In this document: positions 62,261 through 64,000 of the stretch, in pieces
How the letters are laid out: each line of letters opens with the position of its first letter
How positions within the stretch are numbered: the first letter of the stretch is position 1
NCBI RefSeq assembly: GCF_000716675.1
Contig: NZ_JNXT01000031.1
Coordinates: forward strand, 1 to 64,000
Direction of reading: 5' to 3'
DNA length: 64,000 nt
DNA from: Streptomyces alboflavus
GTDB taxonomy: Bacteria > Actinomycetota > Actinomycetes > Streptomycetales > Streptomycetaceae
Position numbers and translations under genes: made by a program
The notes under the pieces: generated by a model
The model's input: the letters and a program-made list of their open reading frames with translations, nothing else
Told to the model about the DNA's origin: nothing
The model's database searches: none

Positions 62261-63160
62261 TCAAGCCGAGGGGGCGGGTCCATCGGTCAGGGAGCCGCCC
62301 AGCGGAGGCAGGTCGTCGTACCGGAGCAGCTCCGCGGACTCGTCGGCGTACGGCAGGAAGTCCGTCTGTGGAAGCACCCAGCCCTCCTCGCCGAAGACGC
62401 GGGTGCCCTCCTCGCGCACGGAACGCTCGGCTCCGGCGCGGGCCACCCAGGTCTCGGGGTCCGGCCCGACCAGCTTCCCCAGGCGCGGGGAGGCCGCGAG
62501 CAGCGCCCGCAGCAGCGTCGCCTGGTCGCCGCCGCCCGGCCTGGGCAGGGCGCCGCCGGGGTCGGTGAGGACGCCGTGCGCGCTGAAGTAGATGTACGCG
62601 CCGCTCAGCCGCTCGCCCGACGGCAGCGTCATCGGGAACTGGTCACCCGGAAGCACCGCCCGCCGGTAGTCCGGGAACTCGGTCTCGTCGACCGCCTTGA
62701 GCTGCGCCGAATCCAGCCACGTCAGGACGAGCTCGGTCGCCGCGGCGCGCTCCACGTACGGGGTGGCCGCCACGTACCCGGCGGGGCTGATGTGCCCCGA
62801 GCAGCCCACGGCGATCCCCTCCACCCGCACCGGCGCCATCGGCACCGCCGCCGGGATGCCGAGGCGGGTGAGCTTGTGCGCGACCTGGCCGGGCGAGGCG
62901 TTCGAGCCGACCGCGATGACCGGGTGCCGGTCGCCCGTGCTCGCCTGCCCGAGGTCGGTGAGGACGGCGTCGAGCGGCTGCCCGTCGAGCTCCGTGACGC
63001 GCCAGTCGCCGAGCCGCCGCGGGCGCACGTCAAGCCGGAGCAGTTCGTCGCCGGTCAGGAGGGAAGGGCCGGGGGTCGGGCGTCCGGGGTAGGTCAGCGG
63101 CGCTCTCGCCGGTACGTCGTCCAAGCCGAGGCTTGCGAGGCTTCGGTCCTTTGTCGTCAC
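62261..63160 (-). CDS. Hypothetical protein with a YGSN-like VGSN motif
   Basis: A 299-aa soluble protein from GTG 63160 (AAAGG upstream). VIAVGSNASPGQVAHKL and a later GAYIYFSAHGVL resemble the substrate loop of gamma-glutamylcyclotransferase-like folds, but the match is loose and the catalytic Glu cannot be placed. No other family is recognised. It stands alone between the ABC genes and the membrane protein gene. Confidence 0.6.
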   Translation of the reverse strand: MTTKDRSLASLGLDDVPARAPLTYPGRPTPGPSLLTGDELLRLDVRPRRLGDWRVTELDGQPLDAVLTDLGQASTGDRHPVIAVGSNASPGQVAHKLTRLGIPAAVPMAPVRVEGIAVGCSGHISPAGYVAATPYVERAAATELVLTWLDSAQLKAVDETEFPDYRRAVLPGDQFPMTLPSGERLSGAYIYFSAHGVLTDPGGALPRPGGGDQATLLRALLAASPRLGKLVGPDPETWVARAGAERSVREEGTRVFGEEGWVLPQTDFLPYADESAELLRYDDLPPLGGSLTDGPAPSA

Positions 63161-63341
63161 GGTGACGCCTTTCGGAATGGTCGCGCGATGCGGAGACGCA
63201 GCCTGCCACGCGGGGTCCGACCGTCCCGGGACCCGCCCTCGCCTCCCGTGGCGCGATTGCTCGGGACGTGTCCTGGGAAAGATGCCAGTCCATTCTAGGT
63301 TGCCTCTCCAACTGGCCTGACAACGAGGGGACTTGAGGCTG

Positions 63342-64000
63342 GTGGTGGATCGGTCGCGACGACACGGGCGGGGTCCGCACCCGCGGTACCGGAAATCCGT
63401 TCGCTGGTGGATCGCCGGTCACTCCGTGCACTCGCTGCTCCTGATGGCGCTGGCCGCGCTCGCGGTCCTCTCCGCCCTCGTCGCGGCGCTGTGGACGCTC
63501 GCCGAGACGTCGAAGCGGTCCTTGGGGGAGCGCTTCGGAGCCCAGGAACAGGTCTTCGACCTCGGCCTCACGGTCCTGCGCGCCTGCGTCGGCACCGACA
63601 ATCTCGAACCGCAGCGCGACAACACCGCGCAGCAACTGCTCGCGACCGTCGCCTCGATCACCGGCGCGCTCGCCCCCGCGGTCCTCCTCGGCATCGTGCT
63701 GATCAAGATGTTCGCGCTGCGGCCCTTCGTCTGGCGGCGGCGCGCGAGCATCTCCCAGGCCAGGACCACGGACTTTCCCGACTACGCGCTGCGCTGCGCG
63801 AGCGGCCAGGACGCGGTCATCGCCATCCGCTTCTACAACCGCTTCGACAACCTGTCCGTCGTCGACCTCAGGGCCCGGGCGCACCTGCGCTACCTGGAGC
63901 CCTCACCGCACGACGGCAGCCTCGTCATCTACAAGAAGTGGCTGAAGGTCCTGGACGAGAAGGGCGAGCCCGCCGACGAGCGCTACTGGCTCGCCGTGGA
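63342..64000 (+). CDS. Kir-channel-like membrane protein, filter not seen (partial)
   Basis: The gene runs off the window end; about 219 residues are visible from GTG 63342 (TTG 63333 possible, with GAGGGGAC upstream). Two membrane helices (about 34-53 and 105-127) flank an external loop, then a cytosolic region (AIRFYNRFDNLSVVDLRARA) resembling the beta-rich domain of inward-rectifier potassium channels. The loop has no TxGYG selectivity filter, so it may be a channel-like protein without K+ selectivity. Assignment is tentative. Confidence 0.55.
   Translation, partial: MVDRSRRHGRGPHPRYRKSVRWWIAGHSVHSLLLMALAALAVLSALVAALWTLAETSKRSLGERFGAQEQVFDLGLTVLRACVGTDNLEPQRDNTAQQLLATVASITGALAPAVLLGIVLIKMFALRPFVWRRRASISQARTTDFPDYALRCASGQDAVIAIRFYNRFDNLSVVDLRARAHLRYLEPSPHDGSLVIYKKWLKVLDEKGEPADERYWLAV

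Overview
The window is high-G+C actinobacterial DNA with the gene order and codon use of a Streptomyces chromosome: lysA-hom-thrC-thrB-rho, rpmE-prfA-prmC, the atpIBEFHAGDC operon, a chitinase, NucS and an SCO5389-family protein. From memory this matches the S. coelicolor segment around SCO5350-SCO5395. All product names come from reading motifs in the sequence; no database search was run.

Positions 1 to about 16,305 are most of an integrated actinomycete integrative and conjugative element (AICE). It ends at 16,263-16,305 in the 3' part of a tRNA-Arg(CCG), from the anticodon loop to the 3' end, which I read as attR. The other end, with the intact tRNA and probably the integrase, lies left of the window. 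A leftward gene string encodes two small proteins, a beta-strand repeat protein, a DUF2637 membrane protein with a charged coiled coil, an RRQRL-motif zinc protein, an FtsK-like TraB translocase, small membrane proteins, an exonuclease-fold protein, a primase-polymerase, a replication ATPase and an excisionase-like protein. At the right end are an XRE regulator, a Nudix hydrolase, an HD phosphohydrolase, a tandem-GntR regulator and a creatininase-family amidohydrolase, some in visibly lower G+C DNA. The element carries an array of eleven TGACGCA heptamers beside the replication genes, a cluster of 8-bp repeats beside traB (candidate clt), four related intercistronic hairpins, two mini-tRNA-like hairpins, and TTA (bldA-type) codons in at least four genes.

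Positions 16,306-34,000 are chromosomal core. They hold the tRNA terminator, a DEDDh exonuclease, a stand-alone receiver protein, a catalytically incomplete ArgRS-like protein, and lysine/threonine biosynthesis ending in rho. These are followed by an LCP-family wall enzyme, ribosomal protein L31, release factor 1 and its methylase PrmC, a threonylcarbamoyl-AMP synthase, a phosphatase-like protein lacking the usual nucleophile, and a divergent serine hydroxymethyltransferase.

Positions 34,000-43,600 carry a WecA/TagO-type transferase and the complete F1Fo ATP synthase operon, preceded by a Rex-like operator. Positions 43,600-64,000 carry a DUF2550 protein, a secreted chitinase with a DasR-like promoter site, a NarL-type two-component system, an adenosyltransferase, two ABC exporters (one with a divergent TetR gene), a 3-hydroxyacyl-CoA dehydrogenase, a STAS protein, a membrane-anchored STAND-like ATPase with a Lys-Pro-Thr stalk, NucS, an F420-type oxidoreductase, and a membrane protein cut by the window end.
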